From the NCBI GenBank assembly GCA_041725895.1, contig JBGRQA010000024.1, positions 34,375 through 98,374 of the forward strand: a stretch of DNA of 64,000 nt, written 5' to 3'. A program made the position numbers and the translations under genes. This DNA comes from JBGRQA01 sp041725895. GTDB taxonomy: Bacteria > Bacteroidota > Bacteroidia > Bacteroidales > Marinifilaceae. The notes below the pieces were generated by a model. It did no database searches. It worked only from the letters and a program-made list of their open reading frames with translations, and had not been told where the DNA came from. Of the stretch, positions 25,180-34,237 are shown piece after piece; position 1 is the first letter of the stretch; every line of letters begins with the position of its first letter.

Positions 25180-27441
25180 ATGAGTAATTCAACCTATTTC
25201 ATCGAGATAAAAGGACGGGTTCAGGGCGTAGGTTTTCGCCCCTTTATTTACCGTTTGGCCCGGGAGAAAAACCTGCAGGGCTGGGTTATGAATGACAATA
25301 CCGGGGTAAAGATCAAGATCAATGCTGAGCATGAGAAAGCCTTGAACTTTGTTGAATGCATCCGAAATGCCGCACCAGAAGTCTCATACATCAAGAGCAT
25401 CAACCTTACCTTGTCGGAAAATGAGACTCTCGAGGATTTCCAAATTCTAAAAAGTCAAAACAATTCAGATGAAATAACTGAAATCAGCCCGGATATTGCA
25501 GTTTGTTCGGCTTGTCTTGCCGATCTCAAAACTCAAGCTCACAGGATTAACTACCCCCTGATCAACTGCACCAATTGTGGGCCTCGTTTTTCCATTATTA
25601 AAGATATTCCCTACGACCGACACAACACTACCATGACCAACTTTGAAATGTGCCCCCAATGCCATACCGAGTATACAAATATTTTGGATAGACGTTTCCA
25701 TGCTCAACCGGTTGCCTGTAATCATTGCGGCCCTCAATATGAAATGGTCGTGAACGGATTGGTATATTCTGATTTTGCAGATCTTCTTTCCAAAGCTTCA
25801 GAATTCATCCGGAATGGAAAAATCCTGGCCATAAAAGGAACCGGTGGGTACCACCTGGCCTGTGATGCTCTTAATAATGATGCAGTAACAAAACTAAGAC
25901 AACGAAAATTCCGAGATGCAAAGCCCTTTGCCGTGATGTTTCGAGACTTGGCAACTCTTAAAGAAATTGCCCATGTAAACGAGACAGAACAATCTCAAAT
26001 TCAATCCTGGATCAAACCCATTGTTCTGCTCAAGGAAAGGATAAGCCTTGCTCCGGCTGTAACACTTGGGCTTAACACCATTGGAGCCATGCTGCCCTAC
26101 ATGCCGTTTCATCATCTGCTATTCGAAGTTTTAAAAACGCCGGCAATTGTGCTTACCAGTGGCAACCGGGCCAATGAACCCATTGTAATTTCAGAAAGGG
26201 AAGCGGAAAACAAACTAGGGCCCATAGCTGATGCAATCATTTCCTACAACCGGGACATCAATAATCGGACCGATGATTCGGTTCTGTTCGTCGCCAATGG
26301 AAAGCCAAGATTAATTAGAAGATCCCGTGGATATGTGCCACGTCCCATTGCTCTGGATCTTAATCCGGATAATATTCTTGCCACTGGTGGAGAATTGAAA
26401 AATACCTTCTCCCTGGGTAAAGGTCGTAATGCAATTGTTAGCCCCTTTATCGGGGATTTGGAAAATATGGAAACCACGAGTTTCTTTGAGCATTCACTGC
26501 AACACTTGAAGAAATTGTTCCGGGTACACCCCGAAATGGTGGTCTGTGATATGCATCCGGGCTATTTCTCAACAAAGTTTGCTGAATCTACGGAACTTCC
26601 TATGGTGAAGGTACAGCACCACCATGCACACATTGCCTCGGTTATGGCGGAACACCATTTGGATGAGAAAGTGATTGGTATCTCCTTCGATGGAACAGGT
26701 TACGGTGTTGATGGAAAGATCTGGGGCAGCGAATACCTTGTATGCGATCTGAATGAATCCAAACGTTACGCCCATTTTGATTACATGAAGTTGCCTGGAG
26801 GAGACAAAGCGATCAAAGAACCCTGGAGAATCGCCCTATGGCTCCTATACAAGCTAAAAGGAGATTCTTTCAAACCTAATGAGTATCAGTTCTTGTACAC
26901 CATCCCTGCAGAACACATCCAATTGGTACTGCAGATGGTGCAAAAGGATCTAAACTGTCCGGAAAGTTGCGGGGCCGGAAGATTGTTTGACGCAGTTGCC
27001 GCCTTGCTAAATATCTGCACTATCAACCGGTATGAGGCAGAGGCGCCCATGAGACTGGAAGCTCTTATCGCTCCAAAAGTTACAGATTACTACCCTGTTC
27101 CCTTCCAATCATCCATTGCTGTGACTCAAATAGTGGAATTGATTCTGGATGATATGGTTCATGGAATTTCGAAAAGCACCATCTCCGCCAAATTCCACAA
27201 TACGATTATTCAGTTGTTTCTGGAAGGGGCCAAAAGTATTCGATCTGAAACAGGTATTAATAAAATAGCCCTCTCCGGTGGAATTTTCCAGAACAGGTAT
27301 ATCCTTGAGCGTACCGAAAACCTACTATTGGAAGATGGATTTAAAGTTTATACCAACCTGCAAGTGCCCATGAATGATGGTGGAATTTCGCTGGGACAAT
27401 TGGCAATTGCAGCAAAAAGGAGGACAATATCATGTGTTTAA
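25180..27441 (+). CDS. hypF: Carbamoyltransferase HypF (hydrogenase maturation)
   Basis: Makes the carbamoyl/thiocyanate precursor of the active-site CN ligands, working with HypE. Domains in order: acylphosphatase (GRVQGVGFRPFIYRLA, first ~90 residues), two zinc fingers (CSACLADL with CTNCGPRF, then CPQCHTEY with CNHCGPQY), a YrdC-like domain (~200-380) and a Kae1-like domain with HHHAHIASVMAEH. Length 753 aa is complete. It opens the hyp operon, divergent from the hydrogenase structural operon, and overlaps hypC by ten bases. Confidence 0.95.
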   Translation: MSNSTYFIEIKGRVQGVGFRPFIYRLAREKNLQGWVMNDNTGVKIKINAEHEKALNFVECIRNAAPEVSYIKSINLTLSENETLEDFQILKSQNNSDEITEISPDIAVCSACLADLKTQAHRINYPLINCTNCGPRFSIIKDIPYDRHNTTMTNFEMCPQCHTEYTNILDRRFHAQPVACNHCGPQYEMVVNGLVYSDFADLLSKASEFIRNGKILAIKGTGGYHLACDALNNDAVTKLRQRKFRDAKPFAVMFRDLATLKEIAHVNETEQSQIQSWIKPIVLLKERISLAPAVTLGLNTIGAMLPYMPFHHLLFEVLKTPAIVLTSGNRANEPIVISEREAENKLGPIADAIISYNRDINNRTDDSVLFVANGKPRLIRRSRGYVPRPIALDLNPDNILATGGELKNTFSLGKGRNAIVSPFIGDLENMETTSFFEHSLQHLKKLFRVHPEMVVCDMHPGYFSTKFAESTELPMVKVQHHHAHIASVMAEHHLDEKVIGISFDGTGYGVDGKIWGSEYLVCDLNESKRYAHFDYMKLPGGDKAIKEPWRIALWLLYKLKGDSFKPNEYQFLYTIPAEHIQLVLQMVQKDLNCPESCGAGRLFDAVAALLNICTINRYEAEAPMRLEALIAPKVTDYYPVPFQSSIAVTQIVELILDDMVHGISKSTISAKFHNTIIQLFLEGAKSIRSETGINKIALSGGIFQNRYILERTENLLLEDGFKVYTNLQVPMNDGGISLGQLAIAAKRRTISCV

Positions 27442-27659
27442 GTATACCCGCTAAAGTTATTTCCATTGAGGGAGAAAAAGCAAAGGTTTCCATTGGCAAT
27501 ACCATTTCCGAAGCCTCCTTGCAATTGGTGGAAAATGTACAGATTGGTGATTTCGTGCTTCTGCATACGGGGTTCGCTATCGAGGTGATTGATGAAAAAC
27601 AGGCAATGGAAACCATTAATTTATTAAACGAGGTATATGGAAATAGTGATGATCCGTAA
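27432..27659 (+). CDS. hypC: HypC-family hydrogenase maturation chaperone
   Basis: A 75-residue HypC/HybG protein starting MCLSIPAKV, where Cys2 is the essential residue that carries the Fe(CN)2CO unit with HypD and delivers it to the large subunit. The segment GDFVLLHTGFAIEVIDEKQA is typical. Translationally coupled to hypF by overlap. An IS200-like element and its repeats separate it from hypD, its functional partner. Confidence 0.93.
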   Translation: MCLSIPAKVISIEGEKAKVSIGNTISEASLQLVENVQIGDFVLLHTGFAIEVIDEKQAMETINLLNEVYGNSDDP

Positions 27660-27701
27660 AAAATCATTTTTGAATGGGTAAAAGGTTGTATAAACCTTAT
27701 G

Positions 27702-27955
27702 TCGTCCCTACGGGACTTTTTAAATAGGCTTGGCCCTAAAATGCTATAGATATATGGTTCCTACGGAACAAAAGGATAATTTTAAACAGGAGGATGGATA
27801 TTAGGCTTTATAAGCTTAGAATCATATTGGCTGTACTATTATGTCCCTATAGGGATACAATCTCTATAGCTAGCAATTGGACGTTTAAACCGAAACCCGT
27901 AGGGATGATATATAAAAATCATATTTCCCATTTAGAATAATTGATATAGATTGCT
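27702..27955. repeat. RAYT-associated repeat, copy 1
   Basis: Starts at the palindrome GTCCCTACGGGAC (27704-27716), contains GTTCCTACGGAAC (27757-27769), a GTCCCTATAGGGAT element and CCCGTAGGGATGATATAT, and ends in AGAATAATTGATATAG. About 250 bases matching copy 2 at 28569 with scattered substitutions. These short imperfect palindromes are the kind of REP-like sites recognised by the neighbouring transposase family. Confidence 0.8.
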
Positions 27956-28098
27956 ATTCGTTTTATTTAGATATGATACAGTAAGTACCACAGATGAGAA
28001 TACAACTAGCTATACCTTCGTCCCTTTAGGGACAGGATATCTATAGTACGCAAAGGATCATTTTAACCCAGTCCCGTAGGGACGAAATATTAAGAGCT

Positions 28099-28560
28099 AT
28101 GGCAAACACCTTTACACAAATTTATTTACAGTTTGTTTTTGCGGTTCAAAACAGATTATCTTTAATACAACCAGACTGGAAAGATGAACTGTATAAATAT
28201 ATTACAGGTATTGTTCAAAACAACAACCATAAATTAATATCGATAAATGGTACAGCTAACCATATTCATATTTTAATTGGCTACAAACCTCATCAATTAA
28301 TTCCAGAACTATTGCAGGACATAAAGGGGTCATCATCCAAATGGATTAATGATAAAGGTATCACTAAAGGGCGATTCTGTTGGCAAGAAGGATATGGTGC
28401 TTTTTCCTATTCGCATTCACAAATTGGAAGTGTGGTCAAATATATTGAGAACCAAGAAAAACATCATAAAAAGAAATCATTCCAGGAGGAATACGAAGAG
28501 TTTCTACGAAAATTTAATATCAAATATGATGGGAAATACATCCTAAAAGATGTTTACTAA
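28099..28560 (+). CDS. IS200/IS605-type REP-associated tyrosine transposase
   Basis: TnpA-like HUH endonuclease of 153 aa. The HUH metal motif is in GTANHIHILIGYKP and the catalytic tyrosine is probably in IGSVVKYIENQEKHH, both in the right order. The start is supported by GCTATGGCAAAC directly behind the repeat palindrome. It is flanked by copies of the GTCCCTACGGGAC-type repeat, as expected for a RAYT or IS200-like element that mobilises REP sequences. Intact and probably functional. It interrupts the hyp operon between hypC and hypD. Confidence 0.85.
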   Translation: MANTFTQIYLQFVFAVQNRLSLIQPDWKDELYKYITGIVQNNNHKLISINGTANHIHILIGYKPHQLIPELLQDIKGSSSKWINDKGITKGRFCWQEGYGAFSYSHSQIGSVVKYIENQEKHHKKKSFQEEYEEFLRKFNIKYDGKYILKDVY

Positions 28561-28568
28561 ATTATATA

Positions 28569-28817
28569 TCGTCCCTACGGGACTTTTTAAATAGGCTTGG
28601 CCCTAAAATGCTATAGACATATAGTTCCTACGGAACAAAAGGATAATTTTAAATAGGAGAATGGATATTAGGCTTTATAACCTTAGAATCATATTGGCTG
28701 TAATGTTATGTCCCTTTAGGGACACAATCTTTATAGCTGGCAATTGGACGTTTAAACCGAATCCCGTAGGGATGATATATACAAATCATATTTCCCATTG
28801 AGAATAATTGATATAGG
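28569..28817. repeat. RAYT-associated repeat, copy 2
   Basis: Near-identical to copy 1, beginning with GTCCCTACGGGAC (28571-28583) just after the transposase gene. Its part from 28605 onward is the first half of a 309-bp tandem duplication that also includes the beginning of hypD. Confidence 0.8.
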
Positions 28818-28818
28818 C

Positions 28819-28913
28819 ATGCAACACATAACCGAATATCGAGATCAGAAACTGGTGAAAAGCCTTCTGAATACCATCAAGGCTACATCCCAAAAGGAAA
28901 TTTCACTAATGGA
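28819..28913 (+). pseudogene. Truncated duplicate of the hypD 5' end
   Basis: Encodes MQHITEYRDQKLVKSLLNTI and continues to ...EISLME, matching the first ~31 codons of intact hypD at 29128 with substitutions, then runs straight into repeat copy 3 and a stop at 28980. The unit 28605-28913 corresponds base for base in position to 28914-29222 (309 bases), so it arose by tandem duplication. The divergence between the copies suggests an old event or relaxed constraint. Confidence 0.85.
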
Positions 28914-29127
28914 AAAATGCTATAGATATATAATTTCTACGGAACAAAAGGATAATTTTAAATGGGAGAATGGATATTAGGCTTTATAACCTTAGAATCA
29001 TATTGACAGTAATGTTATGTCCCTTTAGGGACACAATCCCTATAGCTAATAATTGGACGTTTAAACCGAATCCCGTAGGGATGATATATACAAATCATAT
29101 TTTCCGTTGAGAATAATTGATATAGGC
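28914..29127. repeat. RAYT-associated repeat, copy 3 (partial)
   Basis: Begins at AAAATGCTATAGATATAT without the leading GTCCCTACGGGAC palindrome, and ends in AGAATAATTGATATAG directly before the hypD ATG. It is therefore the immediate 5' leader of intact hypD, and any transcript from hypFC must pass through it. Confidence 0.8.
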
Positions 29128-30207
29128 ATGCAACACATAACCGAATATCGAAATCAAAAACTGGTGAAAGGCCTTCTGAAAACCATAAGGAATTCCTCTA
29201 CTAAGGAAATATGCCTTATGGAGGTCTGCGGAGGGCATACCATGTCCATTCTGAAATTTGGGATCCCCTCCCTCCTTCCCGGGAATATCAAACTTTTGTC
29301 CGGTCCCGGCTGTCCGGTTTGCGTTACGGATATAGGTTATATTGACAAATCCATTGCTCTTTCCCATCTACAAGATGTGATTGTTACCACATACGGAGAT
29401 CTGATTCGGGTACCCGGCTCTTCCTCAAGCCTGGAAAAGGAATCGGCAAAGGGGCATGACATACGAATTGTCTACTCACTGCTGAATGCATTGGAGATCG
29501 CGAAACAGAATCCAATGAAAAAAGTCGTCTTCCTTGCCATTGGATTCGAAACCACTGCTCCCGGAACAGCCGCCACGGTTCTTTCGGCGGCAAAAGAGAA
29601 TATCAAGAACTTTTTCATTTTGAGTGCCCATAAGATCATGCCCCCTGCACTTCAGGCTATTATTAAAGATGAAGTTAAAATAAACGGCTACATCTGTCCG
29701 GGGCATGTGAGTACCATCACAGGCACGAAGATGTATCAACCCATAGTGGACAAGTACAAATTGGGGTGTGTGATTTCCGGATTTGAACCAACCGATATCC
29801 TATGGGCAATTCTTCGGTTGGTGGAACAGTTTGAGGAAAACAACCCCAAGGTTGAAAATGCTTACCCCCGTGCGGTAAAACCCGAGGGAAATTTGAAAGC
29901 CCAAAGAATCATGAAAGAGGTTTTCCTGTTACAAGATACCTGGTGGAGAGGATTTGGAATCATTGAAGAAAGCGGATTGTTCCTAAAACCTGAATTTGCT
30001 GCTTTTGATGCGGATCTTCAGTTTGATATCGAAATACAGGAACCCAAAGAGGCACAAGGCTGTATCTGTGGAGAAATCCTGAAAGGTTTGAAAACTCCAA
30101 AGGAGTGTCCCCTGTTTCGGACGATATGCCACCCCGCCAATCCGGTAGGAGCCTGCATGGTGTCCAATGAAGGGGCTTGCAATGCTTACTATCGGTTTAG
30201 TGTTTAA
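29128..30207 (+). CDS. hypD: Hydrogenase maturation factor HypD
   Basis: Iron-sulfur protein that, with HypC, assembles the Fe(CN)2CO group. Signatures: MEVCGGHTMSI, LLSGPGCPVCVTD, GFETTAPGTAATV and the C-terminal cysteines in CICGEILKGLK, CPLF, and NPVGACMVSNEGACNAYYRF. I take the ATG at 29128 (359 aa); an in-frame TTG seven codons upstream lies in the repeat. The 73 bases to hypE suggest the operon continues. The 5' end is duplicated upstream as a truncated copy. Confidence 0.94.
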   Translation: MQHITEYRNQKLVKGLLKTIRNSSTKEICLMEVCGGHTMSILKFGIPSLLPGNIKLLSGPGCPVCVTDIGYIDKSIALSHLQDVIVTTYGDLIRVPGSSSSLEKESAKGHDIRIVYSLLNALEIAKQNPMKKVVFLAIGFETTAPGTAATVLSAAKENIKNFFILSAHKIMPPALQAIIKDEVKINGYICPGHVSTITGTKMYQPIVDKYKLGCVISGFEPTDILWAILRLVEQFEENNPKVENAYPRAVKPEGNLKAQRIMKEVFLLQDTWWRGFGIIEESGLFLKPEFAAFDADLQFDIEIQEPKEAQGCICGEILKGLKTPKECPLFRTICHPANPVGACMVSNEGACNAYYRFSV

Positions 30208-30280
30208 GCAAAACGATTATTCTATGTTGTTTATCTGTATCACATATACTCAAAAACACATTCTCTCAATTACTTAAAAA

Positions 30281-31291
30281 ATGGAACATATTCTCCTAAA
30301 TCACGGTAGTGGCGGCAAACTTAGCAGTAAATTGATTTCCGAATTGTTTGTAAGATACTTTGACAATCGATACCTGGCTGAGCTTTCCGATTCGGCTCAA
30401 TTGAAGGTGAAAAACTCTAAACTGGCCTTTACAACCGATTCCTATGTGGTTGATCCGATCTTCTTTCCGGGAGGCAACATCGGAAAACTGGCAATTTGCG
30501 GAACTATTAATGATCTATGCGTAAGTGGTGCTCATCCTATGTACCTAAGTGTCGGTTTCATTCTGGAAGAAGGATTCCCTATGAAAGACCTGGAGGAGAT
30601 AGTACGTTCTATGGCGGTTGAATCTCACAAGGCAGGAGTTAAAATTGTATGTGGTGACACCAAAGTGGTGAACAAGGGGAAGTGCGACAAAATTTTCATC
30701 AACACTTCAGGCATAGGTGTAATAGACGATAAACACTCCGAAATAGGCACAGGTAAAAAAATACAACCGGGTGATAAAATTATTGTCAACGGGTATCTGG
30801 GAGATCATGGAATTGCCATATTAGGAGCGCGTGAAGCCCTGAATTTTCATACACAAATTGATTCCGATTGCGCCTCCCTGAATTCAATGATATCAGAGAT
30901 CCTAAAAGTATCAGACCAGATCCGGTTTATGCGGGACATTACAAGAGGAGGACTGGCAACTGTGCTTTGTGAAATTGCCGGAGGTAAAGACTTTGGAATT
31001 GAAATCGATGAAGTAAAGATTCCCTTGCGGGAAGAAGTAAAGGGAGTATGTGAATTGCTGGGCTACGACCCTCTCTACATTGCCAATGAGGGGAAAGTAG
31101 TAATTGTTGCAGGAAGTGAAGAGACAGCCAAAATCCTGACTACTTTACGACAACACCCTCTTGGAGTCCATAGTAATATAATCGGTGAAATTACAGAAAC
31201 TCAATCTGGAAAGGTCGCTCTCCGTACCGAAATTGGAGGCCGGAGATTCATCGATAAGCTAACCGGAGATCAACTACCCCGAATCTGTTAA
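30281..31291 (+). CDS. hypE: Hydrogenase maturation factor HypE
   Basis: PurM-like ATPase that dehydrates the carbamoyl group received from HypF to a thiocyanate on its C-terminal cysteine. The chain ends LPRIC, placing that cysteine at the last position as required. The N-terminal NHGSGGKLSSKLI and the metal/ATP loop TRGGLATVLCEIA are present. Length 336 aa is standard. Followed ten bases later by hypA. Confidence 0.94.
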   Translation: MEHILLNHGSGGKLSSKLISELFVRYFDNRYLAELSDSAQLKVKNSKLAFTTDSYVVDPIFFPGGNIGKLAICGTINDLCVSGAHPMYLSVGFILEEGFPMKDLEEIVRSMAVESHKAGVKIVCGDTKVVNKGKCDKIFINTSGIGVIDDKHSEIGTGKKIQPGDKIIVNGYLGDHGIAILGAREALNFHTQIDSDCASLNSMISEILKVSDQIRFMRDITRGGLATVLCEIAGGKDFGIEIDEVKIPLREEVKGVCELLGYDPLYIANEGKVVIVAGSEETAKILTTLRQHPLGVHSNIIGEITETQSGKVALRTEIGGRRFIDKLTGDQLPRIC

Positions 31292-31301
31292 CTTGTAGGC
31301 T

Positions 31302-31664
31302 ATGCATGAATTCAGCATCATCAATAATATCATCCAAACCATTACAGAAATAGCGGAACAAGAAAAGCTGTGTCGCATTACACGTATCACGCTGGTAATT
31401 GGTAAAATGCGAAGAATTGTCCCATCCATTCTGGAATATGCATTTAGAATCTCCTCTAAAGATACCCTCGCTGAAAATGCCGAAATATGCATCGAATCCA
31501 TTCCAATAAAAATGCAATGTAAGGATTGCAATCATATATCAGAAATTATTGATGACTTATACATCTGCCTCGCTTGCGGTGGAACAGGTCTCCAACTTCA
31601 TTCCGGCAAGGAATTGTATATTAAAAGTATTGATGGTGAGCAAAAGGAGGATCAGAAACAATAA
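31302..31664 (+). CDS. hypA: Nickel chaperone HypA
   Basis: Begins MHEFSI, with His2 as nickel ligand, and has the zinc site CKDCNHISEIIDDLYICLACGG (two CxxC pairs). Length 120 aa. Delivers nickel to the hydrogenase large subunit together with HypB. Tight spacing after hypE. Confidence 0.93.
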   Translation: MHEFSIINNIIQTITEIAEQEKLCRITRITLVIGKMRRIVPSILEYAFRISSKDTLAENAEICIESIPIKMQCKDCNHISEIIDDLYICLACGGTGLQLHSGKELYIKSIDGEQKEDQKQ

Positions 31665-32062
31665 AGAACTCCTGTTTTCATAAACATTACTCAAACCACT
31701 GGGAATTTTCTCTTTGCTCAAGAAAACTCAAATATTTCGGCCAATACGCAAAATCCCCACAAAAAGTAGCGCCTTGAGTTTGTCGGTACTTTTATTATTT
31801 CCTAAATAACGTTGCAAAAGCTGATTTAAAACACTCCTTAGCCGGGATGTAAGATTATTTGTAATAAAACAATCTCTTTTTTTTTATTAATTCAAGGTTA
31901 ATCGTAAATTTAATATTATTACAGAAGTTCTGGTTGCCTTTTTATTATAATAATGAAAGTAGATGCCCCATTGGGGAAGAATAATTTGTGAAGTGGCTTC
32001 TCCAATGGTAAATCGTGATTCCACAATCTATTTGTTTCATCGTAATTCTAAAACTGTAAACA
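31665..32062. other. Interval between hypA and hypB
   Basis: 398 AT-rich bases without an ORF of note. Contains a small perfect hairpin CCCCATTGGGG and related CTCCAATGG sequence near 31968-32010, but no clear promoter or terminator. hypB may have its own promoter here. Confidence 0.4.
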
Positions 32063-32737
32063 ATGGAAATCACCATTCTGAAAAACATTTATGGAGCCAA
32101 CGACCAAAAAGCTGACGAACTACGCAGCCTTCTAAAAAAGAACAAAGTTTTCATGGCCAACATCATAGGTTCTCCTGGCTGTGGAAAAACCGCCCTCCTG
32201 GAAAAAATCCTGCACGACTTGGGAAAGAAGTTTCGGATTGCCGTTATAGAAGGCGATATAGCCACCGACCGGGATGCACGTCGTCTGCAAAGATTCGATA
32301 CTCCGATTGCCCTCATCAATACCGATGGTGCCTGCCACCTGGAAGCCCTAAGCATTGAAAAAGCAATTCAGAGCTTCAATTTGAAGGAATTGGATATAAT
32401 CCTCATCGAAAATGTGGGCAATTTGGTCTGTCCTGCCGAATTTGATATAGGCGAACATGCAAAAATTGCAATGGTAAGTACCACCGAAGGAGATGATAAA
32501 CCTGCAAAGTATCCCCTGCTTTTTCGGGAAGCTAGTTCAGTTATACTTTCGAAGATGGACCTTCTGGAACACACGGATTTCAATAAGAAAGCCTTCCACA
32601 TTGATCTGCAGAGACTGAATGGCGAACTTCCGGTATTTGAAATATCCAGTACAAAACCCCAGGGATTAGGTCGGTTTTACCAATGGCTCGAAACCAAATA
32701 TTTCGAACTATATAAAAAGAATGGAACTTGGAAATAG
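32063..32737 (+). CDS. hypB: Nickel-insertion GTPase HypB
   Basis: SIMIBI GTPase that works with HypA in nickel insertion. P-loop GSPGCGKTALLEKI, switch region EGDIATDRDARR, the metal-site residues in TDGACHLEA, and the base-recognition SKMDLLEH. It lacks the N-terminal CxxCGC motif and His-rich stretch of storage-type HypB, so it probably does not store nickel. Length 224 aa. Separated from hypA by about 400 bases, unlike the rest of the operon. Confidence 0.93.
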   Translation: MEITILKNIYGANDQKADELRSLLKKNKVFMANIIGSPGCGKTALLEKILHDLGKKFRIAVIEGDIATDRDARRLQRFDTPIALINTDGACHLEALSIEKAIQSFNLKELDIILIENVGNLVCPAEFDIGEHAKIAMVSTTEGDDKPAKYPLLFREASSVILSKMDLLEHTDFNKKAFHIDLQRLNGELPVFEISSTKPQGLGRFYQWLETKYFELYKKNGTWK

Positions 32738-32765
32738 ACATTGCGAGTTCTCTGTTCATCATCAG

Positions 32766-33473
32766 CTATAGTCCCAGAAACAGCATTCCGAAACCGCACA
32801 GGCAAACAGTTGCTCCTGCTATGGCATGACTATAGCGTTCCAATCGTTGAAAGGGAAACAAACTAATACCGTATAATGGAACCATCACCATAGCAATCAT
32901 TGTTACAAGGGTGAAGATGCAAAAAACAATGGCTATGGCGACAATCCCCAACCAACTGTTATAGGCTGCCGGATAGAGCAACAATGGAATTAGGGGTTCG
33001 CAGGGCCCAAAAGCAAAAATGACAAACAATACCCAAGGGGTTAGTTTTTTCGTCTTCTGATCGTTATGAAGATGCGATATCCTATGAATATGATGATGGG
33101 AATGTTCCTCTCCATCCTGATAAATATGCAGGTGTTTACGAGACCTGTTAAGAACCGCATTTCGAACACCCCATATAAAATAGGCCATTCCAAATCCTGT
33201 TAGCAACCAGGCTGCAATATTTCCTCTAAATGCTTCTAAATACTGAATATTTTCGATGGATATGCCAAATACAATTCCTATAGCCCCAATCAGAATAGAA
33301 CTAGCCACATGACCAATACCACAAAAAAATGTAACCAGAACTGTTTTCCTTTTCGACCAATCCCCCGCTTTACTCATCATGATAAAGGGTAAGTAATGGT
33401 CAGGCCCCAGTATAGTATGGATCAGCCCCAGACTTGCTGCTGTTGCAATTAGTAAAGTTAATTCGGCTTCCAT
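32766..33473 (-). CDS. NicO/UreH-type membrane transporter, probably nickel
   Basis: Membrane protein of 235 aa with about six helices. The first helix contains HTILGPDHYLPF, the H-x4-DH nickel/cobalt-transport signature, and a later one has FGPCEPLIPLLLYP. A cytoplasmic or periplasmic loop is histidine-rich (HLHIYQ, HSHHHIHRISHLH), suggesting metal binding. Located next to hypA/hypB and convergent with hypB, it most likely supplies nickel to the hydrogenase. Related families export sulfite or other metals, so direction and substrate are inferred. Confidence 0.75.
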   Translation of the reverse strand: MEAELTLLIATAASLGLIHTILGPDHYLPFIMMSKAGDWSKRKTVLVTFFCGIGHVASSILIGAIGIVFGISIENIQYLEAFRGNIAAWLLTGFGMAYFIWGVRNAVLNRSRKHLHIYQDGEEHSHHHIHRISHLHNDQKTKKLTPWVLFVIFAFGPCEPLIPLLLYPAAYNSWLGIVAIAIVFCIFTLVTMIAMVMVPLYGISLFPFQRLERYSHAIAGATVCLCGFGMLFLGL

Positions 33474-33681
33474 GTTCTTCCTTTAGTATCGTCCGGTTCG
33501 ATTATTAAATTGTAATAGATCTTTGAAATTTTGGGAATTGCTCTGCGATTATTAATTTATGAAAATCAACTGAATGCACCAATTTTCATTCTTCCTTCCT
33601 ACAGGATAGAAAAGAAGCAATCAAAATCGGTGGACAAAAAGTGGTTACCGCCGCACTTGAGACGGCATTCTACAAAACGGC

Positions 33682-34020
33682 GGGAAGTGTCCTACGGTGC
33701 TCAGAACACGATCTGAAGTACTGAGGAAACGTCCTACGATACTCAGAACATGTTCTAAAGTACTGAGGAAACGTCCTACGGTGCTCAGAACATATTCTCA
33801 AGTACTGAGGGAAATGCCCTACGCTTTTCAGAACATGTTCTCAAGTACTGAGGAAAACGTCCTACGGTTTTCAGAACATGACCTCAAGTGCTGAGGAAAA
33901 CGTCCTACGGTTTTCAGAACATGACCTCAAGTGCTGAGGAAAACGTCCTACGGTTTTCAGAACATGACCTCAAGCGCCGAGGAAAACATCCTACGGTGCT
34001 CAGAACATGATCTCAGGTAT
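33682..34020. repeat. Tandem array of eight 42/43-bp units
   Basis: Units start with GAGGAAA at 33723, 33765, 33807, 33850, 33893, 33936 and 33979, preceded by a partial unit from 33682. Each reads roughly GAGGAAACGTCCTACGG, then TCAGAACATG, then TCTCAAGTACT; the first complete ones are 42 bases and later ones 43 through an extra A. Some units hold the palindrome GAACATGTTC. The rest of the 33474-34237 gap has no gene; no spacers, so not a CRISPR. Confidence 0.9.
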
Positions 34021-34192
34021 AAGATACTCTTTTCTGCAAGTGAGTAGATTTACCTCTCTGTTTCAATAAACTGACTCCATAAAAAGCGTCAACCAGCCAA
34101 ATCCAATAGTTAAAGTACAACAATCTGAAGAATGAACAGTAAACGGAATCAGAAATTTCATTAATTAATGAATGAAAATCCTCTTTTACTCA

Positions 34193-34223
34193 AAAGCCCC
34201 ATGTTGAATCAACATGGGGCTTT
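34193..34223. terminator. Strong hairpin terminator downstream of rsgA
   Basis: AAAGCCCCATGTTGA (34193-34207) pairs with TCAACATGGGGCTTT (34209-34223), a 15-bp perfect stem with almost no loop. Lies just past the end of rsgA on its transcript. Confidence 0.85.
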
Positions 34224-34237
34224 ATATTCTACTAAAA

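Noticed and set aside
33697..33894. Open frame with LRTRSEVLRKRPT repeats
   Set aside because: Lies entirely in the 42/43-bp array and loses frame when the period changes to 43.
33682..34020. Possible CRISPR array
   Set aside because: Units are directly contiguous with no unique spacers, and no cas genes are nearby.
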